From contig JANREK010000030.1 of assembly GCA_030726065.1 (NCBI GenBank), forward strand, positions 104,501 to 168,500: a DNA stretch of 64,000 nucleotides. The letters run 5' to 3'. Origin of the DNA: Sediminibacterium sp. (lineage in GTDB: Bacteria > Bacteroidota > Bacteroidia > Chitinophagales > Chitinophagaceae). Shown here piece by piece: positions 36,512 through 45,258 of the stretch. Every line of letters begins with the position of its first letter. Position 1 is the stretch's first letter. The translations under genes were made by a program, and so were the position numbers. A model generated the notes under the pieces. It did not search any database, was not told the DNA's origin, and saw only the letters and a list, made by a program, of their open reading frames with translations.

Positions 36512-36551
36512 CGAAAAGAATAAGCCCCCTCCATGTTATTGGAGGGGGCTT
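36512..36551 (-). terminator. First terminator after rplT
   Basis: A perfect 12 bp stem AAGCCCCCTCCA / TGGAGGGGGCTT with a 6 nt loop (36522-36551), followed on the minus strand by ATTCTTTT. It ends the thrS-infC-rpmI-rplT block. Confidence 0.9.
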
Positions 36552-36572
36552 AAAATATCATTAAGAAAAAAA

Positions 36573-36917
36573 CTACTTAACTGATTGTACAATCTTTTTG
36601 AAAGTCTCTGGCTCATTCATTGCTAAGTCAGCTAATACTTTACGGTTCAAATCAGAACCTTTTTTAGCTAACAAGTTAATGAATTGGCAGTAAGTAAGTC
36701 CTTCCTCACGCACTGCAGCATTAATACGCGCAATCCATAAAGTACGGTACTCACGCTTTTTAATTTTACGACTTACGAATGCATAAGTTAAACCTTTCTC
36801 TAATACGTTTTTGGCTACGGTATATACGTTTTTACGCTTACCATAGAAACCTTTTGCTTGATCTAAAATCTTTTTTCTTCTTGCTCTAGATGCAACGGCA
36901 TTTTTTGAACGTGGCAT
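36573..36917 (-). CDS. rplT: 50S ribosomal protein L20
   Basis: A 23S rRNA-binding assembly protein of the large subunit. It has 114 residues, with [26 protein letters not shown] at the N-terminus (basic extension) and the globular [21 protein letters not shown] domain. In several bacteria L20 represses its own operon by binding the leader of rpmI or infC. It is the last gene of thrS-infC-rpmI-rplT, 93 bp after rpmI, and is followed by two tandem terminators. Confidence 0.97.
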   Translation of the reverse strand: MPRSKNAVASRARRKKILDQAKGFYGKRKNVYTVAKNVLEKGLTYAFVSRKIKKREYRTLWIARINAAVREEGLTYCQFINLLAKKGSDLNRKVLADLAMNEPETFKKIVQSVK

Positions 36918-37010
36918 AGTTAATATTTTTTTGAACCCTGTTTATCTAATAAGATGTAATTCGGATTCGGTTAATTTAAATGTTTTTACTCACTGGGAAT
37001 TAATCGGATA

Positions 37011-37211
37011 CTACCCTTTTAATCTTAAAAGACGAAGTACAAAGTCCTTGTTGGTAGAAGCTACCAAACCTTTTTTCCTCATCGCTCTTTTACGCTTTGT
37101 GGATTTTTTTGTAAGAATGTGTCTTTTGAAGGCTTTTTGGAAGGTGATTTCACCTGTTCCAGTAACTTTAAAACGCTTTTTTGCGCTCGAGTTAGTTTTT
37201 ACTTTTGGCAT
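37011..37211 (-). CDS. rpmI: 50S ribosomal protein L35
   Basis: A small basic large-subunit protein of 66 residues: [22 protein letters not shown], then [14 protein letters not shown] and a Leu/Arg-rich end. It is the first gene of the rpmI-rplT pair, which appears to have its own promoter placed against the infC terminator. The leader is about 80 nt long and could hold an L20-binding structure, but this is not demonstrated. Confidence 0.97.
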   Translation of the reverse strand: MPKVKTNSSAKKRFKVTGTGEITFQKAFKRHILTKKSTKRKRAMRKKGLVASTNKDFVLRLLRLKG

Positions 37212-37290
37212 TATATAATCTTATAGATTACTCCCTACTGGCGGTCTTGCACGGGCGAGACACTTGTTGAGCCTTGTGGGAAATGGATGG

Positions 37291-37321
37291 CGAAGGTACA
37301 TTAGAATGGTGAGATGGCAAA
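37291..37321 (-). promoter_or_regulatory. Promoter of rpmI-rplT
   Basis: On the minus strand TTTG (37321-37318), a 19 bp spacer, then TACCTTCG (37298-37291), one base off TAnnTTTG. The TTTG is formed by the end of the T run of the infC terminator. Confidence 0.55.
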
Positions 37322-37354
37322 AAAATGAGTCACTCAATTTGAATGAATGACTCA
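37319..37354 (-). terminator. Intrinsic terminator of infC
   Basis: On the minus strand TGAGTCA (37354-37348) pairs with TGACTCA (37332-37326), extended inwards by four more pairs, followed by TTTTTTT. It lies between infC and rpmI. Confidence 0.82.
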
Positions 37355-37386
37355 CTATATAAATATATTGATAATCAGCTATTTAA

Positions 37387-37968
37387 CTAGCTTGAAGCCT
37401 TCTTTTTACCGCCTGCTTTTGGTTGAAAAATTGCAAACATTCTTTTACCCTCCAACTTTGGCATACTTTCCAAGGTGCCTGCCTCCGCTAAACGTTCTGC
37501 AAATTTCAACAATAACAATTGGCCTCTGTCCTGAAACATGATAGCACGACCTTTAAATTGAACATAAGCTTTTACCTTATTACCATCTTGCAAAAACTTC
37601 TCAGCGTGTTTTGCTTTAAAATCAAAATCATGGTCATCCGTTCCTGGCGTAAAACGAATCTCTTTAATCTCAGATTGTTTTGAGTTCGCTTTCATTTCCT
37701 TTTCCTTACGCTTTTTCTCGTAAAGAAACTTCTTGTAATCAATAACTTTACATACTGGCGGATCAGCGGTTGGAGAAATCTCCACAAGGTCCAAACCTTG
37801 ATCAGCAGCTATTTTCAGCGCTTCCTGGGTATTGTATACACCCAATGTGATATTATCACCAACTAATCTGATTTGGGGAACGCGAATGCGATCATTAATA
37901 CGATGCTCTGGTTCTTGTTGTCTTTGAAACCTGGGGTTAAATCTGGGTCCTCTGTTCGGTAATGGCAT
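37387..37968 (-). CDS. infC: Translation initiation factor IF-3
   Basis: Binds the 30S subunit, blocks 50S joining and checks start codon and initiator tRNA. It has 193 residues: an N-terminal domain with HRINDRIRVPQIRLVGD and the linker DLVEISPTADPPVCKVIDYKKF, then the C-terminal KEIRFTPGTDDHDFDFKAKHAEKFL. A short Arg/Pro-rich extension precedes the usual start. The start is ATG, unlike the AUU that autoregulates infC in E. coli. It lies 88 bp downstream of thrS and is followed by a terminator before rpmI. Confidence 0.97.
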   Translation of the reverse strand: MPLPNRGPRFNPRFQRQQEPEHRINDRIRVPQIRLVGDNITLGVYNTQEALKIAADQGLDLVEISPTADPPVCKVIDYKKFLYEKKRKEKEMKANSKQSEIKEIRFTPGTDDHDFDFKAKHAEKFLQDGNKVKAYVQFKGRAIMFQDRGQLLLLKFAERLAEAGTLESMPKLEGKRMFAIFQPKAGGKKKASS

Positions 37969-38056
37969 TAATTATTAAAACGTTGTTTAAGTTAGTAAAG
38001 ATAGTCATTGTTCTGATATGACCCTTTATTCTTATTTTTTTAAAAATACACAATTT

Positions 38057-39997
38057 TTATTCTGCAGGAGCCAATCTTTGCGCAATTTCATCCACCACCT
38101 GTGCTAAAAATACAGATTTGTCCAACATACCCATATCACCCTTCCCTTGTCGGCGCACTGATAATTTATTTTCAGCCACCTCTTTTTCTCCGATCACCAA
38201 CATGTAAGGGACTTTCATAATTTCCGTATCTCTGATTTTTTTGCCAATTTTTTCATTGCGATCGTCAATTTCCACACGGACTCCTGCTTTTTTGAATTCC
38301 GCCAACACGGTTTCTGCATATGGCATAAACTTATCACTAATCGGTAAAATTTTCACTTGCAATGGCGCCAACCATACTGGGAATTTGCCTGCATAATGTT
38401 CTAATAGAAATCCAATAAAACGCTCATGTGTTCCCAAAGGAGCGCGATGTATAATTAATGGTGTTTCAGGCTCATTGTCCTTATTGGTGAAATTTAAATT
38501 GAACCGCTTGCCTTGTGCAAAATCAACTTGATTGGTTGCCAATGTAAACTCACGTCCAATGATGCTCCATATTTGAACATCAATCTTTGGACCATAAAAA
38601 GCACCTTCATCTTGTACTTCCACAAATGGCGTTCCTGTTTCAATTAAAACTGCGCGAACCATGGCTTCCGTTTCCAACCACAACTCAGGTTCATTAATAT
38701 ATTTTTGGCCTAATTTTTTTGGATCATGCAAACTTAATCGCATCACATATTTTTCAATGCCGAAAATTTTGAAATACTTTAAATACATTTCATTCACCGC
38801 TCTGAACTCCTGTGCAAATTGTTCCTTGGTACAATAGATATGCGCATCATTCATATGCAAACAACGAACGCGCATTAATCCAAACAACTCCCCACTTTGT
38901 TCGTATCTGTAACAGGTTCCATATTCTGCCAAACGCATTGGCATGTCCTTATAACTCTTTGGTTCAGCATCAAAAATTTTATGGTGATGCGGACAGTTCA
39001 TTGCTTTTAAATAATACTTAGTGCCATCTAATTCCATCGGCGGGAACATACTGTCCTCATAATAAGGTAAGTGTCCACTTTTAATGTACATACTTTCCTT
39101 AGCGATATGCGGTGTAACAACACGCTTATACCCTGCCGCTTCTTCCGTTTCTTTTGCTAAGCCTTCTAATTCTTCAATAATGATGGTACCATTCGGCATC
39201 CACAATGGAAGACCTGGTCCAACATCATCATCCATGGTATAAATGCCTAATTCTTTTCCTAATTTTCTGTGGTCTCTCTTTTTTGCTTCTTCTAATAATA
39301 ATAAATATTCATCCAATTCTTTTTGATTCGGGAAAGTGATACCATATACCCTGGTCAACATTTTATTTTTTTCATCTCCTTTCCAAAACGCTCCTGCAAT
39401 GTTGGTAATTTTAATTGCTTTAATAGCCCCCGTATTTGGGATATGCGGTCCACGACATAAATCTGTAAATGCCCCTTGCGTATAAAAAGTAATTTTACCA
39501 TCTTCTAATCCAGATAATAAATCTAATTTGTATTCATCATTTTTTTCTGTGAAATAAGCAATGGCTTCTGCTTTAGACATTTCCTTTCTGATATATGCAT
39601 TGGCTTGCTTTGCTAATTCATTCATCTTTTTTTCAAGCATTAACACATCTTCTTCTCTGATCGTTTTATCGCCTAAATCAATGTCATAATAAAAACCTTT
39701 TTCTAGTGCCGGTCCCACCCAAAATTTAGCCCCTGGAAATTGCATCTCTACAGCCTCTGCTAATAAATGCGCGGAAGAATGCCAAAATGTATTTTTACCA
39801 TCAGCGTCATCCCAGGTTAATAATTTTAAAGCCGCGTCCGTTTCAATAGGTCGCGTGGCATCATAAACCTCGCCATTCACCGAAGCTGCCAAAACTTTCT
39901 TAGCCAAGCCCTCACTTATCGACTTTGCAATACCTAAAGCAGTAATCCCTTTTTCATAAGGACGAACTGCACCATCTGGAAATTGAATCTGAACCAT
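38057..39997 (-). CDS. thrS: Threonine--tRNA ligase
   Basis: Charges tRNA-Thr in the cytoplasm. It has 646 residues: an N-terminal TGS domain (MVQIQFPDGAVRPYEKG), then the editing domain with HSSAHLLAEAVEMQFPG and the zinc-site Cys/His in TDLCRGPHIPNTG. The class II catalytic core has MNCPHHHKIF and MRVRCLHMNDAHIYC, followed by a C-terminal anticodon-binding domain. The ATG at 39997 gives the family N-terminus; the upstream in-frame codon at 40033 does not. It is the first gene of the thrS-infC-rpmI-rplT cluster, the same order as in E. coli. Confidence 0.97.
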   Translation of the reverse strand: MVQIQFPDGAVRPYEKGITALGIAKSISEGLAKKVLAASVNGEVYDATRPIETDAALKLLTWDDADGKNTFWHSSAHLLAEAVEMQFPGAKFWVGPALEKGFYYDIDLGDKTIREEDVLMLEKKMNELAKQANAYIRKEMSKAEAIAYFTEKNDEYKLDLLSGLEDGKITFYTQGAFTDLCRGPHIPNTGAIKAIKITNIAGAFWKGDEKNKMLTRVYGITFPNQKELDEYLLLLEEAKKRDHRKLGKELGIYTMDDDVGPGLPLWMPNGTIIIEELEGLAKETEEAAGYKRVVTPHIAKESMYIKSGHLPYYEDSMFPPMELDGTKYYLKAMNCPHHHKIFDAEPKSYKDMPMRLAEYGTCYRYEQSGELFGLMRVRCLHMNDAHIYCTKEQFAQEFRAVNEMYLKYFKIFGIEKYVMRLSLHDPKKLGQKYINEPELWLETEAMVRAVLIETGTPFVEVQDEGAFYGPKIDVQIWSIIGREFTLATNQVDFAQGKRFNLNFTNKDNEPETPLIIHRAPLGTHERFIGFLLEHYAGKFPVWLAPLQVKILPISDKFMPYAETVLAEFKKAGVRVEIDDRNEKIGKKIRDTEIMKVPYMLVIGEKEVAENKLSVRRQGKGDMGMLDKSVFLAQVVDEIAQRLAPAE

Positions 39998-40054
39998 ATT
40001 TTTGTATATAATATAAGATGTTAAAGGTAACAAATGCGGTTCATATTTTATACA

Positions 40055-40062
40055 TAGCTTTG
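40055..40062 (+). promoter_or_regulatory. -7 promoter element directly before the gene at 40067
   Basis: TAGCTTTG ends four bases before the ATG at 40067, so transcription would begin at or within a few bases of the start codon. Confidence 0.35.
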
Positions 40063-40066
40063 TAAT

Positions 40067-41359
40067 ATGAGAAGCTTATTAATTTTAATGCTCGCCCTGG
40101 TCCAATTTAGCCCCTTGCATGCGCAAGATTTATCGGGTAAATGGAAAGGGTACTTTATCCCTAATAATAATCCTGAATCGCGTATCTATATTTATGAGGT
40201 TGATATTATTGAAAATGAGAACTATGATTTAAATGTGGTTACCTACACCAATTTATCTGGCAATTTTTCAGCAAAAGCCATTGCTACTGGTTTTTATTCT
40301 GTCAATACAAAACTGGTGAGCATTAACGAAACAAAGTTTGAGGATATCAATATTGTGGGCGATATGCAAGCTTGTTTAATGATGAATTTTTTAACCTTTA
40401 GTAATAATCGTGGCAGGGGTATCTTACAAGGCACTTATATTTCGAATAATGAAAAAGGCACCCGAGATTGCGGCGGCGGAAAAGTGTATTTAAAAAAAGA
40501 AGGGCTCATAAAAAAAATTGTAAAACCGGTAGTTAAACCTATCAAAAATAATACGATTGCAAAAAATGCGGAAACCCCTATTCCATCAACTTCTGCAAAT
40601 AAAACAACGACCACTGTAGTAAGTAAAATTCCAAGTGCAAAAGTTAAATCAAAAGAATCGAGCAGTAGTATTATATCCAAGCCAATTGCAAATAGTGTTG
40701 CAAATAATGCTGGCAATTCTATCCAAAAAACAAATACTTCAACCCAACTTAAATCACCCGCACCAACTAGCATTAACTCGCCAGTTACTGTTAAAAAAGA
40801 TGGAGCCACCGTTACAACTGCAGCGCCCTTTAATAATACCACCGTATTGGCAAATGCGCCTGTTGCAAAAGTTGCTGACCCCGTTGTTATAAATATATCC
40901 ACGGCTGCTAAAGATTCAGACACAAGAAAACCAAACAATGAAGCTAAATCGGAGTCAATTAATGCAAATAACAATCCAGGTAATAATAATGACGAAACAC
41001 TCCCTTGGGTATTATTAGGTAGAGAGAATAAATTAATTAAAAGGCTAATTACTTCTAGCAAAAAAATTACACTTGATTTATATGATAATGGGACTATTGA
41101 TAACGACACCATAATTATATATGACAACAACAAGGTAATCGCGAATTTAAAAAGGCTCAGTTACAAAGCGATTCATGTTGAACTTGAATTTACCACTGGA
41201 CAACATGATATCATTGTTGTAGCCCATAATATGGGATCAATCCCTCCAAATACTGCCTTGGTTGTTCTAAATGATGCCAATAATCGGCAGGAATTTTTCA
41301 TCACCACGACCAATAAAGTGAATGCGAAATTTGAGTTTGTATATAAGCCCAGTGATTAA
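40067..41359 (+). CDS. Secreted protein with low-complexity linker and conserved C-terminal beta domain, function unknown
   Basis: A signal peptide of about 19 residues ends in LHAQ. Residues about 20-140 form a beta-rich domain (DLSGKWKGYF, then GTYISNNEKGTRDCGGGKVYL) that resembles small lipocalin-like secreted domains. Residues about 150-310 are a Ser/Thr/Asn/Ala/Lys-rich, probably disordered linker. The C-terminal domain of about 110 residues has ITLDLYDNGTIDNDTI and VVAHNMGSIPPNTALVVL. The same pattern recurs at the ends of envelope proteins in this phylum, but I know no assigned role. It is divergent from thrS. No enzymatic motif is seen. Confidence 0.7.
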   Translation: MRSLLILMLALVQFSPLHAQDLSGKWKGYFIPNNNPESRIYIYEVDIIENENYDLNVVTYTNLSGNFSAKAIATGFYSVNTKLVSINETKFEDINIVGDMQACLMMNFLTFSNNRGRGILQGTYISNNEKGTRDCGGGKVYLKKEGLIKKIVKPVVKPIKNNTIAKNAETPIPSTSANKTTTTVVSKIPSAKVKSKESSSSIISKPIANSVANNAGNSIQKTNTSTQLKSPAPTSINSPVTVKKDGATVTTAAPFNNTTVLANAPVAKVADPVVINISTAAKDSDTRKPNNEAKSESINANNNPGNNNDETLPWVLLGRENKLIKRLITSSKKITLDLYDNGTIDNDTIIIYDNNKVIANLKRLSYKAIHVELEFTTGQHDIIVVAHNMGSIPPNTALVVLNDANNRQEFFITTTNKVNAKFEFVYKPSD

Positions 41360-41365
41360 AGTAAA

Positions 41366-41938
41366 CTAGTTTTCTTGCAAAATACAATTTGCACTAACTA
41401 TTTCATTTTCAATATTATAATATGGGTTATTTGATTTTTTATTTAAAGAAACCCACAACAACCCATCCTCCTCCAAATCGGCCTTTTTACCATTGGTATT
41501 AAAAATATAAACAGCTTGTTTATTATACCCAACCTCCCCTAATAAATGTAATAACTGAATGCTTGCCATATTCATGGCCATATTTAATTCCTCCGGAAAT
41601 TGCTCTAGTACGACCCCTTGTAATTCATCTTGAAAGTTGACAAGCCCGGTTTTAAATAAATTCAGCAAAACGCTATCCTTCGTGATAAATGAATTTGGCA
41701 AAGAATCACATCTTAAAATGGCCGCTTTTGACCTTGCAAACACATCTGCAGTATCATTTTTGGCTAATACCTGGAGTATCCCTTCGTAATCTTTGATGAT
41801 TAAAGTACAAAGGTCATCTAGTTGTGGATTGTTATTGGACGCGGTAAATGACCACAAATCCTTATGTACACCCTGCTTTTCAGGGCTATTACAGGCCACT
41901 AGTAAAATGCTTAAAATGAATATATAAAGCTTCCCCAT
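41366..41938 (-). CDS. Lipoprotein of unknown function
   Basis: Not recognised. It has 190 residues from ATG 41938 (a TTG at 41953 is less likely). The signal peptide ends in the lipobox LLVAC, so it is probably anchored in the outer or inner membrane facing the periplasm. The body is mostly helical, acidic, with Leu-rich segments and no metal or catalytic motif. It ends seven bases after the stop of the convergent secreted protein gene and is divergent from the ABC-F gene. Confidence 0.7.
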   Translation of the reverse strand: MGKLYIFILSILLVACNSPEKQGVHKDLWSFTASNNNPQLDDLCTLIIKDYEGILQVLAKNDTADVFARSKAAILRCDSLPNSFITKDSVLLNLFKTGLVNFQDELQGVVLEQFPEELNMAMNMASIQLLHLLGEVGYNKQAVYIFNTNGKKADLEEDGLLWVSLNKKSNNPYYNIENEIVSANCILQEN

Positions 41939-41983
41939 AAAATATTTTTCCAAATTTATACCAATTTACATACTCCAACTAGC

Positions 41984-41991
41984 TAACTTTG
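41984..41991 (+). promoter_or_regulatory. -7 promoter element for the ABC-F gene
   Basis: TAACTTTG matches TAnnTTTG, 20 bp before the ATG at 42012. Confidence 0.45.
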
Positions 41992-42011
41992 CGGTCTGAA
42001 TTGAAAAAAGT

Positions 42012-43973
42012 ATGCTAATAGGATTACAAAATGTAACATTTGAGTTTGGAGCAAGGGCAATTGTGAGTGAAGCAACTTGGCATATTCAACCAGGCGAACG
42101 CATCGGATTAATTGGTTATAATGGTACGGGTAAGTCAACACTTTTGAAATTATTAGTGGGTCAGTTAACCCCTTCTAAAGGAACAATCGAAAAAGGCCGA
42201 GATACAACCATTGGTTATTTACATCAGGATTTATTAAGTTTTGATACCAGCGAATCCATCACCGAAGTGGCATTAGGCGCATTTGAAAGAGTGCGTGCGT
42301 TAGAAAAAGAAGTTGAAAAATTAGGGATTGAATTAGAAGCCAATCCTGAGGACAATGATTTATTGATAAAGTATACGGACGCTTTACATGAAATTGACTT
42401 GTTAGATGGCTATAATATTAACCACAAAGCGGAGGAAGTTTTACATGGCCTAGGTTTTACAACCAAGGATTTATCTCGACCTTATTTGGAATTTAGTGGC
42501 GGATGGAGAATGCGTGTTTTATTAGCAAAAATGATTTTACAAGCACCAGATGTATTATTACTGGATGAGCCTACGAATCACTTGGATTTACCAAGTATTG
42601 AATGGCTTGAGAAATATTTGATTCATTACAAAGGCAGTGTAGTTATCGTAAGTCACGACAAATATTTCCTAAATAAAATGGTGAATAAAATTGTTGAGGT
42701 TTACCAACAACAATTAAATTTTTATACTGGCGATTACGAGTACTATGAAGTTGAAAAAGTACAAAGAGTAGAAATACAACAACGTGCATTTGAAAATCAA
42801 CAGGATTATATTCGTCAGCAAGAAAAGTTCATTGAGCGATTTAAAGCAAAAGCATCAAAGGCTGCTGCAGCACAGAGTATACAAAAGCGTTTAGATAGAT
42901 TAGATGTGATTGAAGATGTTCAAATTGAACGCCCTAATATTCGAATTAACTTTGCTGTAGAAAAAACACCTGGAAAAGTATTGGTTGATTTAAAAGGCAT
43001 TAGCAAGTCCTACCCTAAACAAGTCATCTTAGAAAATGCGTTTGCTGAAATTGAACGTGGTGATAAAATTGCCTTGATTGGCGCCAATGGTAAAGGTAAA
43101 TCTACCCTACTTAGAATTGTAGCCGGTATGGAAGGCTATGAAGGAGAAAGAGTTTGGGGGCATAATGTGGACGAAAGCTTTTATGCACAGCACCAATTAG
43201 AATCTTTAAATTTAAGCAATACCATTTTACAGGAAGTACAAGAATGTGGTACTAAAAAAACCGATTTAGAACTTCGTGCACTATTAGGTTGTTTCCTTTT
43301 TGGTGGCGATGAAATTGATAAAAAAATTAAGGTATTAAGTGGTGGTGAAAAAGCTAGAGTCGCACTTACTAAAACCATTATCAGTAAGGCCAATTTTTTA
43401 ATGTTGGATGAACCTACGAATCACTTGGACATGGTTACCGTTGAGTTATTAGCGGAGGCTTTAAATAAATATGATGGCAGCATTATTTTAGTAAGTCACG
43501 ATCGTTTCTTTATTTCTAAAACAGCGAATAAGATCTGGGAAATTGAAGATGAAAAAATTATAGAATTCAAAGGGGGTTACCAAGAATGGCTTGAATGGAA
43601 GGAAAGAATGGCGAAAGCAAAAGTTGCATCTACAGAGCCTGTAAAAAATACTAATACCAAGGAAAATAAAAAGCAATCAAAGTCGGAGCCTGTCGCTAAA
43701 GCGGTTGAAACCAACGTAGCTATTGATAAGGATTTACAAAAACAAATACAAAAATTACAACGTGCCATTGCGCTATTGGAGCATAATATTGAGATATTAC
43801 AACAGGAAAAATTGGATATTGAGTCACAAATGGCCGATCCAGCTATTTATTCTGATACGCAAAAGTTTCATGTCGTAGAAAAAAGCTACCAAGATAAAAA
43901 TGCGTTGATTAGATCCATGAATAAGGAATATGAAATTGCATTCAATGATTTGCTGGTTTTAGAAAGCAAGTAA
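42012..43973 (+). CDS. ABC-F family ribosome-associated ATPase (Uup/EttA-like)
   Basis: A soluble twin-ATPase protein without membrane domains; members bind the ribosomal E site to rescue or gate translation. It has 653 residues. The first cassette has GYNGTGKST, signature EFSGGWRMR and LLLDEPTNHLD. A charged helical linker spans about residues 235-320. The second cassette has GANGKGKST, LSGGEKARV and LMLDEPTNHLD. A C-terminal coiled coil (about 575-650), preceded by a Lys/Glu-rich linker, resembles Uup. No drug-resistance context is present, so a housekeeping role is more likely. It is divergent from the small lipoprotein gene. Confidence 0.93.
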   Translation: MLIGLQNVTFEFGARAIVSEATWHIQPGERIGLIGYNGTGKSTLLKLLVGQLTPSKGTIEKGRDTTIGYLHQDLLSFDTSESITEVALGAFERVRALEKEVEKLGIELEANPEDNDLLIKYTDALHEIDLLDGYNINHKAEEVLHGLGFTTKDLSRPYLEFSGGWRMRVLLAKMILQAPDVLLLDEPTNHLDLPSIEWLEKYLIHYKGSVVIVSHDKYFLNKMVNKIVEVYQQQLNFYTGDYEYYEVEKVQRVEIQQRAFENQQDYIRQQEKFIERFKAKASKAAAAQSIQKRLDRLDVIEDVQIERPNIRINFAVEKTPGKVLVDLKGISKSYPKQVILENAFAEIERGDKIALIGANGKGKSTLLRIVAGMEGYEGERVWGHNVDESFYAQHQLESLNLSNTILQEVQECGTKKTDLELRALLGCFLFGGDEIDKKIKVLSGGEKARVALTKTIISKANFLMLDEPTNHLDMVTVELLAEALNKYDGSIILVSHDRFFISKTANKIWEIEDEKIIEFKGGYQEWLEWKERMAKAKVASTEPVKNTNTKENKKQSKSEPVAKAVETNVAIDKDLQKQIQKLQRAIALLEHNIEILQQEKLDIESQMADPAIYSDTQKFHVVEKSYQDKNALIRSMNKEYEIAFNDLLVLESK

Positions 43974-44028
43974 TAGGCAAATAGAACATATCGCCGTACA
44001 TCAATTTTTTCTTTAGTTTTACCATCAA

Positions 44029-44063
44029 CACATGGTGCAATGATTAATGCACCCTTTGATGTG
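44029..44063. repeat. Nested inverted repeat upstream of pfkA
   Basis: CACAT-GGTGCA (44029-44039), an 8 nt centre, TGCACC (44048-44053), five bases, then ATGTG (44059-44063). The arms pair as a two-part hairpin. No T run follows on either strand, so it is not a standard terminator. It lies in the 251 bp gap (43974-44224) between the ABC-F gene and pfkA; nothing else but a -7 element is evident there. Confidence 0.4.
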
Positions 44064-44143
44064 CAAAAACTAACGATTCTTCGTCTTTTATAGAAAAATA
44101 CCCACATTTGTTTATTTAATACCTATTATTAGTACCAATTGTT

Positions 44144-44151
44144 TAAATTTG
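44144..44151 (+). promoter_or_regulatory. -7 promoter element for pfkA
   Basis: TAAATTTG matches TAnnTTTG, 73 bp before the pfkA ATG; no clear -33 half. Confidence 0.35.
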
Positions 44152-44224
44152 TAGCTCCATTTGGTTAAGCCGCAATTGAATTTTAATTTGTAAATCAATG
44201 CATTAACCTACAATTGATTAGCAT

Positions 44225-45211
44225 ATGTCCACAAAAAAAGTGACCAAAATTGCCGTTCTGACTTCAGGCGGTGATGCCCCCGGGATGAACGCAGCTATTA
44301 GAGCAGTGGTTAGAACTAGTTTATACCATGGATTAGAAGTATTTGGTGTAGCTAGAGGTTATAATGGAATGATTGAGGATGACATTTTTCCAATGGATTC
44401 AAAATCAGTGGCGAATATCATACAACGTGGCGGAACCATCCTAAAAACAGCAAGAAGTAAGGAGTTTTTTGAAGAAGAGGGTCGAAAAATAGCTTACGCT
44501 AATTTAAAAAAGAGAAATATTGACGGTATCGTGGTGATAGGTGGAGATGGTAGCTTTAAAGGTGCACAAAAGTTCAGTAATGAATTTGACATCCCATGTA
44601 TTGGACTTCCTGGTACCATCGATAAAGACATTGCTGGTAGTGATTTTACGATTGGATTTGATACAGCAGTCAATACGGCAGTGGAAGCCATTGATAAAAT
44701 TAGAGATACCGCGGATGCGCATGACCGTTTATTTGTTGTTGAAGTGATGGGCCGAGATGCAGGATATATTGCCCTACATAGTGGTATTGCAACAGGTGCT
44801 GAAAATATATTAATTCCTGAGACCAAAACAGATATGAATGCGTTGATTACTGCATTGACTGAAAAAGAAAAGCGAAAAAAATTAGTGAACTTAATCGTAG
44901 TTGCCGAAGGAGATGAATTTGGTGGTGGCACACAGGTTGGAAATTTTTTAAAGGAAAAATTACCCAATGCAGATATTCGTGTTTGTATTTTAGGGCATAT
45001 ACAAAGAGGTGGATCTCCGAGTTGTTTGGATCGATTGATCGCAAGCAGAATGGGCTATCACGCTGTAGAGTGTTTGTTAAATGGCACACACAACGTCATG
45101 GTGGGAATTGAAGATAATAAAATGAAGTATACCCCATTAGACAATGCAGTAAAAGCAAAACAAAAAATATCAGAAGAATGGTTGAAAATTGTAAAAATAT
45201 TAGCGAGCTAA
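44225..45211 (+). CDS. pfkA: ATP-dependent 6-phosphofructokinase
   Basis: Phosphorylates fructose 6-phosphate to the 1,6-bisphosphate, the committed step of glycolysis. It has 328 residues. ATP site GGDAPGMNAAIRAVVR and IGGDGSFKGA, catalytic Asp in PGTIDKDI, substrate segments MGRDAGYIALHSG and LGHIQRGGSPSCLDR. The Gly in GGDGS favours ATP over pyrophosphate use. It is followed after 47 bp by pyk, giving a two-gene glycolytic operon that starts and ends with clear spacing. Confidence 0.97.
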   Translation: MSTKKVTKIAVLTSGGDAPGMNAAIRAVVRTSLYHGLEVFGVARGYNGMIEDDIFPMDSKSVANIIQRGGTILKTARSKEFFEEEGRKIAYANLKKRNIDGIVVIGGDGSFKGAQKFSNEFDIPCIGLPGTIDKDIAGSDFTIGFDTAVNTAVEAIDKIRDTADAHDRLFVVEVMGRDAGYIALHSGIATGAENILIPETKTDMNALITALTEKEKRKKLVNLIVVAEGDEFGGGTQVGNFLKEKLPNADIRVCILGHIQRGGSPSCLDRLIASRMGYHAVECLLNGTHNVMVGIEDNKMKYTPLDNAVKAKQKISEEWLKIVKILAS

Positions 45212-45258
45212 ATCTTAACAAAAAACATTTTAATAATTAACACTAACCCCAAATAATA

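Noticed and set aside
40435..41133. Long minus-strand open frame (232 codons)
   Set aside because: Antisense to the Ser/Thr/Asn-rich linker of the secreted protein; its composition is explained by the repeated codons of the opposite strand.
43886..44107. Minus-strand open frame of 73 codons in the gap before pfkA
   Set aside because: It overlaps the 3' end of the ABC-F gene and the inverted repeat, with no domain and no promoter; likely chance.
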